NCBI RefSeq assembly: GCF_014764405.1
Contig: NZ_CP061725.1
Coordinates: 6,014,001 to 6,078,000 of the forward strand
DNA from: Micromonospora craniellae
GTDB taxonomy: Bacteria; Actinomycetota; Actinomycetes; Mycobacteriales; Micromonosporaceae
Direction of reading: 5' to 3'
Length of the DNA stretch: 64,000 bases
The stretch's first letter is position 1, and every line of letters starts with the position of its first letter. Below the pieces are notes generated by a model. The model was not told the DNA's origin, ran no database searches, and was given only the letters and a program-made list of their open reading frames with translations. Made by a program: the position numbers and the translations under genes. This document shows positions 26,138-35,338 of the stretch, piece after piece.

Positions 26138-26848
26138 CTACCGGCCGCGTACCCGGTGCGTCTCGTACGCCCAGATGGCGATCTCGACCCGGTTCCGCGC
26201 GCCGAGCTTGGCCATCAGGCTCGCCACGTGCGTCTTCACCGTGCTGAGACTGACGTGGAACTCGCCCGCGATCTCGCTGTTCGTCCGGCCCCGGGCCACC
26301 GCTGTGAGGATCTGCTCCTCCCGGTCGGTGAGCGGCTCGACGGGCTGCCGGGGTGGCGCGGCGGGTCCGGCGTCGGCGAAGGCGTGCAACAGGCGGGTGG
26401 TGACGCTGGGCGCGATGAGCGCGTCACCGTCGGCCGCGGCGCGTACCGCCTGGGTCAGCAGCACCGAACCGGCGTCCTTGAGCAGGAAGCCCCGGGCTCC
26501 GGCGCGCAGCGCGGCGTAGACGTACTCGTCGAGGTCGAAGGTGGTGATGACGACGACGGCGAGCGGCTCGGCGACCCGAGGCCCGGCGAGCCGCCGGGTC
26601 GCCTCGATACCGTCCACACCGGGCATCCGGATGTCGAACAGGCACACGTCGGGACGCAGCCGTCGGGCCAACTCGACCGCGTGGTGACCGTCGGCGGCCT
26701 CACCGACGACCTCGATGCCCGGCTGGGCGTTGAGGATCATCGTGAGTCCGCTCCGGACGATCTCCTGGTCGTCGGCGACGACCACCCGGACCGGCCGGTG
26801 GCCGTCGTCGACGGACAGGTCCGGCCGCCCGGTCGTCGGTCGGGTCAC
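26138..26848 (-). CDS. NarL/LuxR-family response regulator
   Basis: 236 residues from GTG 26848, which overlaps the stop of the kinase gene by GTGA. The receiver domain (about 19-140) has the acidic pair DD26-27, phosphoacceptor Asp72 (CLFDIRMPG) and the TTFDLDEYVY/KDAG switch region. The C-terminal LuxR helix-turn-helix (about 170-230) reads LTDREEQILTAVARGRTNSE followed by IAGEFHVSLSTVKTHVASL. It should dimerise on phosphorylation by the coupled histidine kinase and bind DNA. Targets are not evident. Confidence 0.93.
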   Translation of the reverse strand: MTRPTTGRPDLSVDDGHRPVRVVVADDQEIVRSGLTMILNAQPGIEVVGEAADGHHAVELARRLRPDVCLFDIRMPGVDGIEATRRLAGPRVAEPLAVVVITTFDLDEYVYAALRAGARGFLLKDAGSVLLTQAVRAAADGDALIAPSVTTRLLHAFADAGPAAPPRQPVEPLTDREEQILTAVARGRTNSEIAGEFHVSLSTVKTHVASLMAKLGARNRVEIAIWAYETHRVRGR

Positions 26849-27981
26849 GCGGCGACCCCGGCCCTGGGCAGGACGGCGTCGACGATCCACCCCTGCTCGG
26901 GACCCGGCCCGGCGGCACAGCTGCCGCCGAGCAGCGCCGCGCGTTCGGCCATCCCGGCGAGCCCGTACCCGGAACCGAGGACCGGCCCGGCCGGGCTCTC
27001 GCCGTCGTCGCTGACGCGCAGCCGGACCAGGGCGTCGTCCACCTCGACTCGTACCCGGATGCGGGTCGCGTGCCGTGCGTGCCGACGCGCGTTGGTGACC
27101 GACTCCTGGACGAGTCGGTAGACCGCGCGGTCCACGGACGGGGCGAGCGTGCCCGCGTCACCGACGATCTGCACCTCCACGGCCGGGCCCTCCGGCGTGC
27201 CGGCCACGAAGCGGGTCAGGTCCGCGATGCGTGGCGTGGGTGCCAGCGCGGCGGGTTCGTCCGTCCGCAGCACCCGCACGATGCCGCGCATCTCGGCCAG
27301 CGCCCGCGACGCCTCGGCCTCGATGAGCTGCAACGCCTCGATCGCCGTCTGCGGGTGGGTGGCGGCCACGGCGAGACCGGCCTGGGCGCGGATCGCGATC
27401 GCCGACACGTGGTGCGCGACGGTGTCGTGCAGGTCGCGGGCGAGTCGTTCGCGTTCGAGCAGCGCGAGCTGGTCCAGCTCGCGCTGCCGGGCCCGGGCCC
27501 GGTACCGCACGCTGGTGCCCAGCGTGGCGACCGCGAACAGCACGACGAAGGCGGCGACCGTGTCCGCGAGACCGGCCTGACCGGCGCCGGCCCACAGGCC
27601 CAGCTTGCCGAGCACGATCGCGCCGCCGACCACGGCCGCCCGCCCGGAGCCCCACCGGAACAGCGCGTACACCAGCAGCAGGACGAACGCCAGGACGACC
27701 TGCCGGAGGGCGTCCCGGTCGGTCAGCAGCGGGACCAGCCCGCAGGTGCCGAAGGCGAGCGCGACCATCGACAGTGGCCGCGTCCGGCGCCACAACACCG
27801 TGGCCGTCAGCGCCACCGCCACGGCCACCGACAGCGGTCGCCAGGCCAGATCCGGCCGGACGAGACTCTCGACGAGCGCGGCCGGCGCGAGCACCGCGAG
27901 CAGCAGCCAGTCCCGCCACACGCGACGCGGTGCGCCGGACGGGGCGGGCTCCTCCCAGATCGAGCGCAGCAGACCCGACAC
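26845..27981 (-). CDS. Sensor histidine kinase (HisKA_3 type)
   Basis: 378 residues from GTG 27981, chosen because a TACGAT hexamer sits 6 bases upstream; a longer frame upstream is low-complexity Pro/Arg and not coding. The N-terminal 150 residues contain four to five membrane helices. The phosphoacceptor is His185 in RDLHDTVAHHVSAI, and the HATPase_c domain shows VQESVTNARRHA and GSGYGLAGMAERAALLGG. The extracellular part is minimal, which suits sensing of membrane or envelope state. Forms a coupled pair with the regulator at 26138. Confidence 0.92.
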   Translation of the reverse strand: MSGLLRSIWEEPAPSGAPRRVWRDWLLLAVLAPAALVESLVRPDLAWRPLSVAVAVALTATVLWRRTRPLSMVALAFGTCGLVPLLTDRDALRQVVLAFVLLLVYALFRWGSGRAAVVGGAIVLGKLGLWAGAGQAGLADTVAAFVVLFAVATLGTSVRYRARARQRELDQLALLERERLARDLHDTVAHHVSAIAIRAQAGLAVAATHPQTAIEALQLIEAEASRALAEMRGIVRVLRTDEPAALAPTPRIADLTRFVAGTPEGPAVEVQIVGDAGTLAPSVDRAVYRLVQESVTNARRHARHATRIRVRVEVDDALVRLRVSDDGESPAGPVLGSGYGLAGMAERAALLGGSCAAGPGPEQGWIVDAVLPRAGVAA

Positions 27982-27987
27982 GCCTCC

Positions 27988-27993
27988 ATCGTA
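27988..27993 (-). promoter_or_regulatory. -10 hexamer TACGAT
   Basis: Six bases before the kinase GTG at 27981; it fixes the start choice. Confidence 0.5.
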
Positions 27994-28172
27994 GGAACGG
28001 GACGGCCGCTTCGGATCGGCCCAAAGTACGAGCGACCGCGCCGAGGTGTCCGGGGTGGACGATGCGGCGGCGCCGGTGAACCGGACCGGCCGGTACGGCG
28101 TACCAGACGGTGACGGGCGTGACGGTCCTACCGTCGGGGTACTGGGTCCGGCGTCGAGGCGGGAGGCACAGG

Positions 28173-28910
28173 GTGCGGGTAGGTGGGGCGCAGCATCGCC
28201 GGGGGAGGCTCGCCGGCCTGGCGGTGGCGCTGGTGGCGGCGGCCGCGTGCATGGTGGAGCCGGTGGGGGAGCCGACCGGGCCGACCGAACCACGGGACCC
28301 GGCCTCGCCGAGCGCCGAGGTGACCCGGGCCGACGGCACCGACACCGTGGAGGAGTTCGAGCAGGACATGGCCGACGCCACGCGGCTGGCCGAACGGTAC
28401 TGGGCCGATTACTTCCGCGCCTCCGGCCGGTCGTTCCAGCCGATCCGCCGGATCATCCCGTACGAGCGGGACGGCGAGATCTCCTGCGGCGGGCAGGAGG
28501 TGCCCCGCAACAACGCGGTCTACTGCACGGTCAGCGACTACATCGCCTACGACGTCAACTGGTCGTTCCGGGCGTTCCGGCAGATCGGCGACGCGTTCGT
28601 GTTCTACCTGCTCGGTCACGAGTACGCACACGGCATCCAGACCCGGCTGGGCATCCGCTACGACTTCACCATCCAGCAGGAGTTGCAGGCCGACTGCATG
28701 GCCGGGGCCTACCTCGGCGACTCGGTGCGGGCCGGCACCCTGACCCTCGACGAGGGCGACCTCGACGAGTTCAACGAGGGTCTGCTGGCCGTCGGTGACG
28801 ACCCCGGTCAGCCGTGGTTCGCCGAGGGCTCGCACGGCACCCCGGAGCAGCGTTCCGTGATGTTCTTCCGTGGTTACGAACGTTCCCTGGCCGCCTGCGA
28901 CCTCGGTTGA
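28173..28910 (+). CDS. Lipoprotein zinc metallopeptidase (YpfJ/neutral zinc peptidase-like)
   Basis: 245 residues from GTG 28173 with GGGAGG upstream. A basic start, hydrophobic core and lipobox LVAAAAC (Cys at 26) mark a lipoprotein anchored outside the membrane. The catalytic motif HEYAH begins at residue 149 (LLGHEYAHGIQ), with QQELQADCMAGAY downstream supplying a third-ligand Glu, as in the putative neutral zinc metallopeptidase family. Two Cys in the middle could form a disulphide. The substrate is unknown. Divergent from the histidine kinase gene. Confidence 0.82.
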   Translation: MRVGGAQHRRGRLAGLAVALVAAAACMVEPVGEPTGPTEPRDPASPSAEVTRADGTDTVEEFEQDMADATRLAERYWADYFRASGRSFQPIRRIIPYERDGEISCGGQEVPRNNAVYCTVSDYIAYDVNWSFRAFRQIGDAFVFYLLGHEYAHGIQTRLGIRYDFTIQQELQADCMAGAYLGDSVRAGTLTLDEGDLDEFNEGLLAVGDDPGQPWFAEGSHGTPEQRSVMFFRGYERSLAACDLG

Positions 28911-28996
28911 CGAAGGTCACCGCGCCGGACGGCGCGCGCCGGGTGGCGGCGGCGGGCTGGAAGGATCGACCGGGTACCCGACCCGAGGAGGATCCG

Positions 28997-29668
28997 GTGA
29001 GCAGCGCCCGACCGGCCGCAGTGCTCTTCGACATGGACGGCACGCTCGTCGACAGCGAGCGGCTGTGGGACATCGCCCTGCAGGAGCTCGCGGAGAGCTA
29101 CGGCGGCACCCTCTCCGTCGCCGCCCGCCGCGCGATCGTCGGCACCGGGATGGCCGACTCGATGCGGATCTTGCACGACGACCTGGGCCAGCCGCACCGG
29201 GATCCGCAGGTGAGCGCCGAGTGGATCAACGCCCGCATCCTGGAGCTGTTCCGCACCGGCCTGCAGTGGCGTCCCGGCGCGTTGGCGCTGCTCGGCGCCG
29301 TCCGGCAGGCCCGGATCCCGACCGCGCTGGTCACCTCCAGCGGCCGGGCCCTGGTCGAGATCGCGCTGGACACCCTCGGCCGGGACAGCTTCGACGTGGT
29401 GGTGTGCGGTGACGAGGTGGACTCCACCAAGCCGCATCCGGAGCCCTACCTGACGGCGGCGCGGCTGCTCGGCGTACCGATCGACGAATGTGTGGCGATC
29501 GAGGACTCGGCGACCGGGGTGGCCAGCGCGGTCGCCGCCGGCGCGGCGGTGCTGGCCGTACCGGCGGAGGTGCCGCTCACCCCCCGCGACGGCGTACACC
29601 AACTGGAGAGTCTGCTCGCCGCGGACCTGGACCTGCTCGCCGCGCTGCTGGTCCGGTTGCGGGCCTGA
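28997..29668 (+). CDS. HAD-family phosphatase / phosphomutase-like
   Basis: 223 residues from GTG 28997 behind GAGGAGG. Motif I is DMDGT (Asp12 nucleophile, Asp14), motif II is the TSSGRA region (LVTSSGRALVE), the Lys is in STKPHPEPYL and the metal Asp pair in IEDSATGV. A helical cap is inserted after motif I, placing it near sugar-phosphate phosphatases and beta-phosphoglucomutases. Ends just before a long palindromic terminator shared with the convergent ABC permease gene. Confidence 0.88.
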   Translation: MSSARPAAVLFDMDGTLVDSERLWDIALQELAESYGGTLSVAARRAIVGTGMADSMRILHDDLGQPHRDPQVSAEWINARILELFRTGLQWRPGALALLGAVRQARIPTALVTSSGRALVEIALDTLGRDSFDVVVCGDEVDSTKPHPEPYLTAARLLGVPIDECVAIEDSATGVASAVAAGAAVLAVPAEVPLTPRDGVHQLESLLAADLDLLAALLVRLRA

Positions 29669-29691
29669 GCACCGTCGCCGCCCTGCGGAAC

Positions 29692-29737
29692 CGACCGGGC
29701 CCCGGCGCCACATCGATGTGGCGCCGGGGCCCGGTCG
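29692..29737. terminator. Perfect 46-base palindrome, bidirectional terminator
   Basis: The sequence equals its own reverse complement across all 46 bases, centred on ATCGAT at 29712-29717. It lies between two convergent genes (HAD at 28997 and ABC permease ending 29744), as expected for a shared terminator. Confidence 0.8.
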
Positions 29738-29743
29738 TACGGC

Positions 29744-32299
29744 TCAGTCGTGGGCGATCGCGCCCAGGACGTTGATCCGGGCGGCCCGGATCGCCGGCAG
29801 GACGGCGGCGACCACACCGATGATCGCGGCCAGACCGAGGAAGAGTCCCATCTGGCCCCAGGGCAGCACCAGGTCGTTGATCCCCTCGCTGCGGAGCGCC
29901 TCGACCACCGCGGCGCCGAGGCCGGCGCCGACCACCACCCCCAGCAGCGCGCCGAAGACCGAGATCACCACCGCCTCCACGGTGATCATGCCCATGGTCT
30001 GCGACCGCCGCAGTCCGATGGCGCGCAGCAGGCCCAGCTCGCGGGTCCGCTCCAGCACCGACAGGGCCAGGGTGTTGATGATGCCGAGTACGGCGATCAC
30101 GATGGCCAGCGCCAGCAGGATCTGGATCATCGTGAGCAGCGTGTCGAGCAGACCGGCCTGCTGCTCCACGAAGGCGTTCAGGTCGACCACCGACACCTCG
30201 GGGCTGTCCGCCAGCAGCGCCTCGATGCGCGGCTGGACGTCGGCGACCGACGCGCCCGGTTCGAGTTGGACGAAGCCCTGGCTCGGCCGCGGGATGGTGA
30301 AGTTGCGGGCGGCCTCCGTCGGCAGCACCATCTGCAGACCGGTCACCAGGGGAGAGTCCTCGAAGACGCCGGTGACGGTGTACGTGTTCGGCTCGCCCCG
30401 GGACAGCTGCACCGACATCGTCGAACCGACCGACAGGCCCCGCGCCTTCGCGGTCTCCTCGCTGACCAGCATCTGCCCCGCACCGATCCGGTCGATGTCA
30501 CCCGCGACGGCATTCAGGCTGTAGACCTGGCGCAGCGCGGCCGGCTCGGTCACGGCGCCGACGAAGGTGCGCTCGTCGTCGACCATGGCCAGGTCCCCGT
30601 AGAGACCGTCGGCGACGCGTACCCCGGGGATCGCCTTCGCCTCCTCCAGCACCTCCGGGTCGAAGGTGGGCGGACGGGGGCCGCTCTGCGCCCCGGCGAT
30701 CACCAGCTCGGCCTTGATGCTCTCCTGGGCCAGGCCGCTGATGCTGCTCTTGGCCGAGTCCAGGATCACCGTGATGCCGGTGACCAGCGCGATACCGACC
30801 ATCAGCGCGGCGGCGGTGATGGCGGTGCGGCGCGGGTTACGGCCCGAGTTGAGTCGGCCCAGCTTGCCCGGCACCCAGCCGGCGAAGACCGAGCCGAGCG
30901 CCGCCACCACCGGCTTGCTGATCAGCGGCGTCAGCAGGGCCACCCCGATGAAGGCGAACAGCACGCCACCGAGGATGGTGGCCAGCGTGTTGCCGCCCGC
31001 GTGACCGCCCAGCCCGAGGAAGAGCAGGACGGCGCCGACCGCGGTCACCAACGCCCCGGCAACGGTGATCTTGGTGAGCGGGCGGTCCGGGGTGGCCACG
31101 TCCTGCATCGCCGCGATCGGCGGGATCCGGGCGGCCCGCAGCGCCGGCAGCAACGCCGCCAGCACCGTGATCACCAGACCGACCGAGAAGGCGCCGATCA
31201 CCGCCGACGCGGGCATGCTCAACCCGGTCAGCTCCAGCCCACCCGAGACGGAGCTGAACAGGTACGCCAGCGACGCGCCGACGCCGAAGCCGGCCGCCAG
31301 TCCGAGCACCGAGGCGATCAGGCCGACGGCGATCGCCTCCAGCACCACCGAACCGATGATCTGCTTGCCGCTGGCACCCACCGCCCGCAGCAACGCCAGC
31401 TCGCGGGTGCGTTGCGCCACGATGATCGAGAACGTGTTCAGGATGAGGAACGTGCCGACCAGCAGCGCCACGGCGGCGAAGCCGAGCAGGATCCGGTTGA
31501 AGAAGGTCAGCCCCTCCTTCAGCCCGGCGGAGGCGTCGGCGGAGAGCTGCTCCCCGGTCTTGACCACGTAGTCGTCGCCGAGCGCTGCGGCCACGCTGTC
31601 GCGCAACGCGTCGTCGGAGACGTCCGACGCGGAGGTGACCGTGATGCTGTTGAAGACGTCCGCCTCGCCGAGCATCAGCCGTTGGGCGACCGGAGTGGTG
31701 AACATGACCTCGTTGACGCCGCCGAGGGAGTCCCGGTCACCGCTGTAGCCGAAGACGCCGACGATGGTGAAGTCCTGCCGGGGGCCCAGCGTGAGCACGC
31801 CCACCCGGTCGCCGACGGCGACCTTGCCCGCGTTCGCCAACGCCTGGTTGATCACGATCTCGTCGTCGGCCCGGGGCTCGCGCCCCTCGCGCAACTGCAC
31901 CAGGTCGCTCTCGCCGGGCCAGTTGCCACCGAGCTGCGGCGGCCCGAACGAGGCGACCACCTTGCCGTTGCTGCCGATCATCCGGGCACCGTCGGCGACC
32001 ACCACGCCGGTCGCGTCGGCCACCCCCGGCACCGCCCGGACGGTCTCCACCAGGTCGGCCGGGAAGGGCGCCTGGACCAGCTCGCCCTCCATCTCGCCGA
32101 TCGCGACCTTCGGCCTCGCCGATACGCTCACGTCGACTTCCTCGTACGCCTCGGCGAAGAGTTGGTCGAAGGTACGTCCGAGCGTGTCGGTGAGCACGAA
32201 GGCGCCGGAGACGAACATGACACCGAGCACCACGGCCAGGCCGGACAGGACCAGCCGTACCTTCCGCGCCAGCAGGCTCTTCAGAGTCGCCCGGAACAT
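29744..32299 (-). CDS. FtsX/MacB-type ABC transporter permease
   Basis: 851 residues. A first membrane helix near 15-38 precedes an extracellular MacB-type domain (about 45-240), then an FtsX block of three helices (LGFAAVALLVGTFLILNTF, ALLRAVGASGKQIIGSVVLE), two more helices, a second extracellular domain (about 500-700) and a final FtsX block (ILLALAIVIAVLGIINTL, LGLLRAIGLRRSQ). This is the usual 10-helix two-domain permease of actinobacteria that exports lipids or peptides or transmits signals rather than importing. Its ATG overlaps the TGA of the ATPase gene by one base. The two-component genes downstream of the promoter region may regulate it. Confidence 0.92.
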   Translation of the reverse strand: MFRATLKSLLARKVRLVLSGLAVVLGVMFVSGAFVLTDTLGRTFDQLFAEAYEEVDVSVSARPKVAIGEMEGELVQAPFPADLVETVRAVPGVADATGVVVADGARMIGSNGKVVASFGPPQLGGNWPGESDLVQLREGREPRADDEIVINQALANAGKVAVGDRVGVLTLGPRQDFTIVGVFGYSGDRDSLGGVNEVMFTTPVAQRLMLGEADVFNSITVTSASDVSDDALRDSVAAALGDDYVVKTGEQLSADASAGLKEGLTFFNRILLGFAAVALLVGTFLILNTFSIIVAQRTRELALLRAVGASGKQIIGSVVLEAIAVGLIASVLGLAAGFGVGASLAYLFSSVSGGLELTGLSMPASAVIGAFSVGLVITVLAALLPALRAARIPPIAAMQDVATPDRPLTKITVAGALVTAVGAVLLFLGLGGHAGGNTLATILGGVLFAFIGVALLTPLISKPVVAALGSVFAGWVPGKLGRLNSGRNPRRTAITAAALMVGIALVTGITVILDSAKSSISGLAQESIKAELVIAGAQSGPRPPTFDPEVLEEAKAIPGVRVADGLYGDLAMVDDERTFVGAVTEPAALRQVYSLNAVAGDIDRIGAGQMLVSEETAKARGLSVGSTMSVQLSRGEPNTYTVTGVFEDSPLVTGLQMVLPTEAARNFTIPRPSQGFVQLEPGASVADVQPRIEALLADSPEVSVVDLNAFVEQQAGLLDTLLTMIQILLALAIVIAVLGIINTLALSVLERTRELGLLRAIGLRRSQTMGMITVEAVVISVFGALLGVVVGAGLGAAVVEALRSEGINDLVLPWGQMGLFLGLAAIIGVVAAVLPAIRAARINVLGAIAHD

Positions 32300-33066
32300 C
32301 AGCCGGCCACCTCGGCGGGCGTGTCCAGCTTCTTCATCGTGTCCAGCACCGTGTCGGCCGTCGGCTCGATCAGCTCGGAGACGATCAGCCCGTCGGCGAG
32401 GAACACCACCCGGTCGGCGTACGCGGCGGCGGTCGGGTCGTGGGTCACCATGACGATGGTCTGGCCGTGCTCACGCACCGAGTTCCGCAGGAAGTTGAGC
32501 ACCTCCGCGCCGGCCCGCGAGTCGAGGTTACCGGTCGGCTCGTCCGCGAAGATCACCTCGGGACGGGCCACCAGCGCCCGGGCGCACGCCACCCGCTGCT
32601 GCTGGCCGCCGGAGAGCTGCGCCGGCCGGTGGTCCAGCCGGTCCCGCAGCCCGACCGTGTCGATCACGACGTCGTACCAGGCCGGGTCCGGCTTGCGGCC
32701 GGCGATCGACAGCGGCAGCAGGATGTTCTCCTTGGCCGTCAGCGTGGGCAGCAGGTTGAACTGCTGGAAGATGAAGCCAATCTTGTCCCGACGCAGCTTG
32801 GTCAGGCCCGAGTCACCCAGACCGGTGACCGTCGTGTCGCCGACGTGCACCGTCCCCCGGGTCACCGTGTCCAGCCCCGCCAGGCAGTGCATCAGCGTCG
32901 ACTTGCCGGACCCGGACGGGCCCATGATGGCCGTGAACCGGCCACGCTCGAACTCGGCGCTGACCCCCCGTAACGCGACGACCTGGGCCTCGCCGCTGCC
33001 GTACACCTTCCACACATCGCTCGCCCGGGCTGCGGCCGGTGCCGACTGGCCTGTCGTAGCGGTCAC
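32299..33066 (-). CDS. ABC transporter ATP-binding protein (LolD/MacB type)
   Basis: 255 residues: Walker A GPSGSGKST, Q-loop FIFQQFNLLPTLTAKEN, signature LSGGQQQRVACARAL, Walker B VIFADEPTGNLD and H-loop MVTHD. The LDS-type D-loop and NLLPTLT segment are typical of LolD/MacB-class ATPases that pair with FtsX permeases. It energises the permease encoded by the overlapping next gene. A pair of GGTCAAC direct repeats lies about 230 bases upstream. Confidence 0.95.
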   Translation of the reverse strand: MTATTGQSAPAAARASDVWKVYGSGEAQVVALRGVSAEFERGRFTAIMGPSGSGKSTLMHCLAGLDTVTRGTVHVGDTTVTGLGDSGLTKLRRDKIGFIFQQFNLLPTLTAKENILLPLSIAGRKPDPAWYDVVIDTVGLRDRLDHRPAQLSGGQQQRVACARALVARPEVIFADEPTGNLDSRAGAEVLNFLRNSVREHGQTIVMVTHDPTAAAYADRVVFLADGLIVSELIEPTADTVLDTMKKLDTPAEVAG

Positions 33067-33292
33067 GTCTCGTACCTCTCCGTCGGTGTCAGATCGCGCC
33101 GCCCCCGCTGGTGCGGCACGAGTCCATCTTCTGTGCTGCCCGACGCGGTTCCGTCCGACTCCGGGCGGAGACGGGGCGGATTTCCGGGTGCGGGTACCCC
33201 CTAAGCGCCGTCAGGGTTGGCCCCGACGCCGCGCCGGTCGGCCGGTAGTCGCGGCCGACGCGAGTTCATCGTGAACGCTGCCCCCGTGTGAG

Positions 33293-33313
33293 GGTCAACA
33301 ACATTTGGTCAAC
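33293..33313. promoter_or_regulatory. GGTCAAC direct repeat upstream of the ABC operon
   Basis: GGTCAAC at 33293-33299 and 33307-33313, 14 bases apart. On the minus strand each reads TTGACC, so they may be -35-like or a tandem operator such as for a response regulator. Confidence 0.3.
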
Positions 33314-33348
33314 GGCGGTCACTGTAGGTGACGTATGCAACGCGTTCG

Positions 33349-34035
33349 TTACGCACCCGGCCGGACCAGGCCCGATTCGTACGCCAGCACCACCGCCTGC
33401 ACCCGGTCGCGCAGCCCGAGTTTGGTCAGCACGTGCCCGACGTGGGTCTTGACGGTGGTCTCGCTCACCGACAGCGCCCGGGCGATCTCGGCGTTGGACA
33501 GCCCCCGGGCGACCTGCACCAGCACCTCCCGCTCCCGCTCGGTCAGCGCGTTGAGCCCCTTCGGGGGCACCGCCGCCGGGTCGGGCAGAGCCTCGGCGAA
33601 GCGGTCCAGCAGCCGACGCAGGATGCGCGGGGCCACCACCGCGTCGCCCGCGGCCACCGTGCGGATCGCGGTGACCAGGTCCTCGGCCGGTACGTCCTTG
33701 GCCAGGAAGCCGCTCGCCCCGGCCCGCAGCGAGCCCACCACGTACTCGTCCAGGTCGAAGGTGGTCAGGATCAGCACCCGGACCGGCAGCCGCGCGTCGA
33801 CGATGGCCCGGGTCGCGGTCACCCCGTCCATCCGGGGCATCCGGATGTCCATCAGCACCACGTCGGGCAGCAGCCGGCGGGACAACTCCACCGCCTCCGC
33901 CCCGTCACCGGCCTCGGCCACGATGTCCAGGTCGTCCTCCGCGCCGAGCACCATCCGGAAGCCGGTACGCAACAGCGGCTGGTCGTCGACGAGCAGGATT
34001 CGGATCGGTCGGCGCGACGGTGTCGGTTCGGTCAT
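33349..34035 (-). CDS. NarL/LuxR-family response regulator
   Basis: 228 residues from ATG 34035, with GGAGG 6 bases upstream. Receiver domain: DD at 17-18, phosphoacceptor Asp63 (VVLMDIRMPRMDG), switch Thr in ILTTFDLDEYV and Lys in FLAKDVP. LuxR-type helix-turn-helix: LTEREREVLVQVARGLSNAE followed by IARALSVSETTVKTHVGHVL. Follows the kinase gene by 20 bases on the same strand. The adjacent ABC exporter operon is a candidate target. Confidence 0.93.
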   Translation of the reverse strand: MTEPTPSRRPIRILLVDDQPLLRTGFRMVLGAEDDLDIVAEAGDGAEAVELSRRLLPDVVLMDIRMPRMDGVTATRAIVDARLPVRVLILTTFDLDEYVVGSLRAGASGFLAKDVPAEDLVTAIRTVAAGDAVVAPRILRRLLDRFAEALPDPAAVPPKGLNALTEREREVLVQVARGLSNAEIARALSVSETTVKTHVGHVLTKLGLRDRVQAVVLAYESGLVRPGA

Positions 34036-34055
34036 GTCGTCCTCCACGTCCGCCG

Positions 34056-35255
34056 TCACCTGGACGTCCCGGCGTCCAGCAAGGTCTCGACCGGGATCCG
34101 CGCGTGCACCCGGTAACCGCCGCCGGGACGTGCACCGGTGCGCAGGACACCACCGTAGAGCGCGACCCTCTCCCGCATCCCGACCATGCCGTGCCCGACT
34201 CGGTCGGTGTCCGGCAGCGGACCTCGACCGGTGTCGGTGACCTCGACCTCCACCGCGTCGTCGGCGAAGCTCACCCGGACCTGCGCGGTGGCCGCGCCGG
34301 CGTGCTTGAGCGCGTTCGTCAGCGCCTCCTGCACGATCCGGTACACGGTCAGCGCCTCGCCCTCGGCCAGCGCGGCGGGTGCGCCCCGGACCGTCAGCGT
34401 CACCGGCAGACCGGCCTCGCGTACCTGCTCGACCAGGGAGTCGATGCCGGCGATCCCCGGCTGCGGCGCCAACTCGGCCGCCGGTTCCGCCTCGGTACGC
34501 AGCACGTCGAGGAGCCGGCGCAACTCCCGCAAGGTGGCCCGGCTGGTCTCCTCGATGGTGCCGATCGCCTCCTCGGCGGCGTCCGGGTCGCGCCGCAGCA
34601 CCCGCCGTACGCCGGTCGCCAGCACCCCCATCACGCTCACATGGTGGGCCACCACGTCGTGCAGTTCCCGGGCGATGCGCCGCCGCTCGTCGGCGACCGC
34701 CTGTTCGGCCAGGGCGTGCTGGGTGGACTCGGCGACCCGGGCCCGTTCCCGCAGCGCCTGGGTGCTGGCCCGCCGGGAGTGCACCGCCCGGCCCACCGAG
34801 AACGACACGATGCCGACCAGGAGGTTGTTCGCCACCAGGTAGGCGGAGCCGACCTGCGGGATGTCCGCCGGTGGCGCCAGGGAGTTCACCACCGCCACCG
34901 TCAGCCACAGCGCCGCCGCCGTCGCCAGCGCTGACCGCGTCGGACGGTACGCGGCCATCGTGTAGGTGAGCACGACGAAGGTCAGGGCCTGCGTGGCCGG
35001 GATCACCTCGATCGCGGCGGGCAGCGCCAGGGTCGCCAGCGCGGCCAGCACCGCCGGCCACGGCGCCACCCGGCGCAGCACCACCGGCGCCGCGCACAGC
35101 AGACTCCAACCCAGCGCCACCGGCAGCGCCCGGGGCCAGAACTCCCGGGGGGTCAGCAGGGTGAACAGGACCTCGGCCAGCACCAGCCCGACGACCAGCA
35201 GCGCGTCACCGGCCAGCGGGTGCCGACGCAGCCACTCCCTCGGATCCGTACCCAC
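34056..35255 (-). CDS. Sensor histidine kinase (HisKA_3 type)
   Basis: 399 residues. Five or so membrane helices occupy residues 17-165 (GDALLVVGLVLAEVLFTLL and following), followed by a coiled linker and the dimerisation/phosphoacceptor helix with His199 (ARELHDVVAHHVSVMG). HATPase_c motifs EALTNALKHA and GHGMVGMRERVALYGG close the protein. A small, membrane-embedded sensor with almost no extracellular loop. Cognate regulator directly downstream. Confidence 0.93.
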   Translation of the reverse strand: MGTDPREWLRRHPLAGDALLVVGLVLAEVLFTLLTPREFWPRALPVALGWSLLCAAPVVLRRVAPWPAVLAALATLALPAAIEVIPATQALTFVVLTYTMAAYRPTRSALATAAALWLTVAVVNSLAPPADIPQVGSAYLVANNLLVGIVSFSVGRAVHSRRASTQALRERARVAESTQHALAEQAVADERRRIARELHDVVAHHVSVMGVLATGVRRVLRRDPDAAEEAIGTIEETSRATLRELRRLLDVLRTEAEPAAELAPQPGIAGIDSLVEQVREAGLPVTLTVRGAPAALAEGEALTVYRIVQEALTNALKHAGAATAQVRVSFADDAVEVEVTDTGRGPLPDTDRVGHGMVGMRERVALYGGVLRTGARPGGGYRVHARIPVETLLDAGTSR

Positions 35256-35300
35256 GCTCCGACGCTATCCGCCCGTTCGGGCGAAAGATCGTCTTCTGCG

Positions 35301-35338
35301 GTGAGCTTCTCTCCTCCCCAGGGAGGAGAGAAGCTCAC
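35301..35338 (-). terminator. 18-bp perfect hairpin terminator
   Basis: Arms 35301-35318 and 35321-35338 are exact complements with a 2-base centre. The nuclease gene's stop codon (35335-35337) lies inside the stem. It separates that gene from the kinase gene downstream. Confidence 0.75.

Noticed and set aside
27982..28293. N-terminal extension of the first histidine kinase
   Set aside because: Pro/Arg/Ser low complexity over the divergent promoter region; the TACGAT element supports the start at 27981.
29750..33274. 1174-codon plus-strand open frame opposite the ABC permease and ATPase genes
   Set aside because: It is the antisense shadow of two well-recognised genes; the sequence is His/Arg/Asp-rich low complexity with no domain and no start signal.
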